NCBI GenBank assembly: GCA_964428055.1
Contig: CAYRWM010000038.1
Location: forward strand, 1 to 14,838
DNA: 14,838 nt
Reading direction: 5' to 3'
Origin: CAYRWM01 sp964428055
GTDB lineage: Bacteria; Bacillota; Clostridia; Christensenellales; Christensenellaceae
Shown here: piece after piece, positions 13,620 to 14,838 of the stretch
How the letters are laid out: each line of letters begins with the position of its first letter
Numbering within the stretch: the first letter of the stretch is position 1
Position numbers and translations under genes: made by a program
Notes under the pieces: generated by a model
What the model was told of the DNA's origin: nothing
Databases searched by the model: none
Seen by the model: the letters and a program-made list of their open reading frames with translations, nothing else

Positions 13620-14838
13620 TCACTGTATGGATGTCAGTATCTCTTTCGGTTTCATCCTGAAGACAGATATCGACGAAAGTCCGACAGAAGCGGTTATGAC
13701 CGCAATACCTATGAGTACCGTCAGACCGAATTCACCCGGCCCGACCTGTATATCTATATTGCTGATCTTCTCGGCATCTATCTTAATATCCTCTGCATCC
13801 TGGAACGGATCATATGCGCTGTGTCTTATATCGCTCTCAACTTCTTCCATCGGAATGGAGTCAAGCACCATATTACCGACAGGCCCCGCCGCAGCCGTTG
13901 CTATGCCGAGAGCTATGCAGAACGCTATGACTGCAATAAGTATGCACTCCAGAAAATGCTGTAAGAATATGCTTCCCTTTTTGATGCCGACAGACATGTA
14001 TATTCCGGTCTCTCTGACCCTGTCCTTCATCCACATTGTAAGTATCAGCGACAGCAGCACTATGCTTATTATGAACACGGTCATTATGAGAGTTGTGGTT
14101 ATGCCGCCTAGCTTTTCGAGTGGCTGAGCAGATGCTCTGTAAGCCTGATCCATCACTGTCATGGAAAGGCCGTCCCAGTTTATGTTCGGATCGTCCAGTG
14201 CTTCCTTTATTATCCGCCCCAGTTGTCTCGGGTCATCTGTAAAGAATGTCGCTCCGTATTTATACACATCTACATCTTTCCCGGACATGGCGGATATGAC
14301 GTCCTTGCCGCTCTGAGCGTCCGTGAATATGAAGTTCTCCGGGACATCGCACTCTGGTGTCATAAACCCCGGGGCCGTCTTGTTCTGATTATGGAATATG
14401 CCTACGACTTCCCATTCGAAACTTTGGCCGTAACTGTCTTCATTTGCCCCGTTCACGTCTTCTGTGATCTTTGCGGTTATTGTATCCCCGATACCGATAC
14501 CATTCATCTCAGCCAGTTCATCAGATATCACAGCCTTATTCCTGTCACCCGGCTCTATATGGCGACCTTCCGCAAGAGTATAGATATCGCTCACAAAATA
14601 CTCATAGTATCTGGACTCCCTGTTGCTTATGAACCTTGCGAGTTGAGCCTTCGGGTCCATCTCTCCCGTGAATCTTGCAGGTATGAGTTCAAGGTCGGGA
14701 GTTATAAGGTAGTAGATATCTATAGTGTTATATCCTGTAACCCCGTCCTTACTTGCTACTGCCTCGGCAAACTCATCGTCCACGAACCTGATATCCATGG
14801 TATCGATATCCGCCTTGACATTGAAATATCCGCCTATG
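13620..14838 (-). CDS. FtsX/MacB-type ABC transporter permease, 5' end beyond the right edge
   Basis: About 405 residues are visible. The frame is open to the window edge, so the ATG at 14796-14798 is internal and not the start. The visible part opens IGGYFNVKADIDT. The extracytoplasmic domain has EGRHIEPGDRNKAVISDELA, NGIGIGDTI and WEVVGIFHNQNK. TM2 (GGITTTLIMTVFIISIVLLSLILTM region) precedes the coupling segment MKDRVRETGIYMSVGIKKGSI, then TM3, an extracytoplasmic stretch (ISNIDIQVGPGEF) and TM4. The tail RMKPKEILTSIQ is the classic family ending. It is 22 nt upstream of the ATPase gene and is its obvious partner. TM1 and the N-terminus lie outside the window. It is the closest relative of the permease fragment at 1-181. 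Confidence 0.9.
   Translation of the reverse strand, partial: IGGYFNVKADIDTMDIRFVDDEFAEAVASKDGVTGYNTIDIYYLITPDLELIPARFTGEMDPKAQLARFISNRESRYYEYFVSDIYTLAEGRHIEPGDRNKAVISDELAEMNGIGIGDTITAKITEDVNGANEDSYGQSFEWEVVGIFHNQNKTAPGFMTPECDVPENFIFTDAQSGKDVISAMSGKDVDVYKYGATFFTDDPRQLGRIIKEALDDPNINWDGLSMTVMDQAYRASAQPLEKLGGITTTLIMTVFIISIVLLSLILTMWMKDRVRETGIYMSVGIKKGSIFLQHFLECILIAVIAFCIALGIATAAAGPVGNMVLDSIPMEEVESDIRHSAYDPFQDAEDIKIDAEKISNIDIQVGPGEFGLTVLIGIAVITASVGLSSISVFRMKPKEILTSIQ
14813..14838 (+). repeat. Right-end copy of a 26-nt terminal repeat (other copy at 1-26)
   Basis: CCTTGACATTGAAATATCCG and the following CCTATG match positions 1-26 at 25 of 26 bases, in the same orientation. Both copies lie at the same codons (IGGYF-VK) of permease genes. 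Confidence 0.9.

Noticed and set aside
13627..14127. Plus-strand open frame of 166 codons
   Set aside because: It is antisense to a conserved permease gene, has no ribosome site and encodes no recognisable domain.
14796..14798. ATG as the true start of the right-edge permease
   Set aside because: The frame stays open and homologous to the window edge, no ribosome site precedes it, and the protein would lack TM1.

Overview
The window looks like a low-GC Gram-positive chromosome, most plausibly a gut-type Clostridia/Lachnospiraceae relative. This is an inference from AT-rich composition, AGGAGG-like ribosome binding sites, TTGACA/TATTAT promoter elements and an ECF sigma factor with many FtsX/MacB-type ABC permeases; no marker gene fixes the species. 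Every supported gene lies on the minus strand, so transcription runs from high to low coordinates.

Right edge (12968-14838): the 3' part of an FtsX/MacB-type permease is followed by its LolD/MacB-type ABC ATPase. Centre (about 7800-12860): an accessory, defence-rich segment. In transcription order it holds a stand-alone proteasome-like Ntn hydrolase with Ser as its predicted N-terminal residue. Next comes a translationally coupled pair, an AAA15/OLD-like ATPase and a small TOPRIM/RloB-like protein, behind a near-consensus sigma-A promoter. A compact two-gene type I CBASS follows: a CD-NTase coupled by an ATGA overlap to a Cap15-like two-TM/beta-barrel effector. Its left side is a roughly 470-bp gene-free stretch with short TGG-rich repeats and a strong hairpin, possibly an integration scar. 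A diverged direct repeat (8154-8180 and 12050-12079) brackets the CBASS and ATPase/TOPRIM genes.

Left part (1-7649): an ECF sigma factor, a single-TM protein in the anti-sigma position, then five FtsX-type permeases in a row without an adjacent ATPase (the fifth runs off the left edge). Three of these permeases are preceded by TGTAAC-N17/18-STC elements, matching the known B. subtilis SigX -35 hexamer. Two rho-independent terminators separate units. The simplest reading is that the sigma factor switches on a regulon of individually promoted permease paralogues. These may share the ATPase at 12968-13597 or one outside the window. One paralogue (5197-6666) has lost the conserved cytoplasmic coupling segment.

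The two window ends carry a 26-nt sequence with one mismatch, at the same codons of two permease genes. Joined there, they would form one complete permease, so a repeat-bounded contig, a circular molecule or recent paralogy should be considered.
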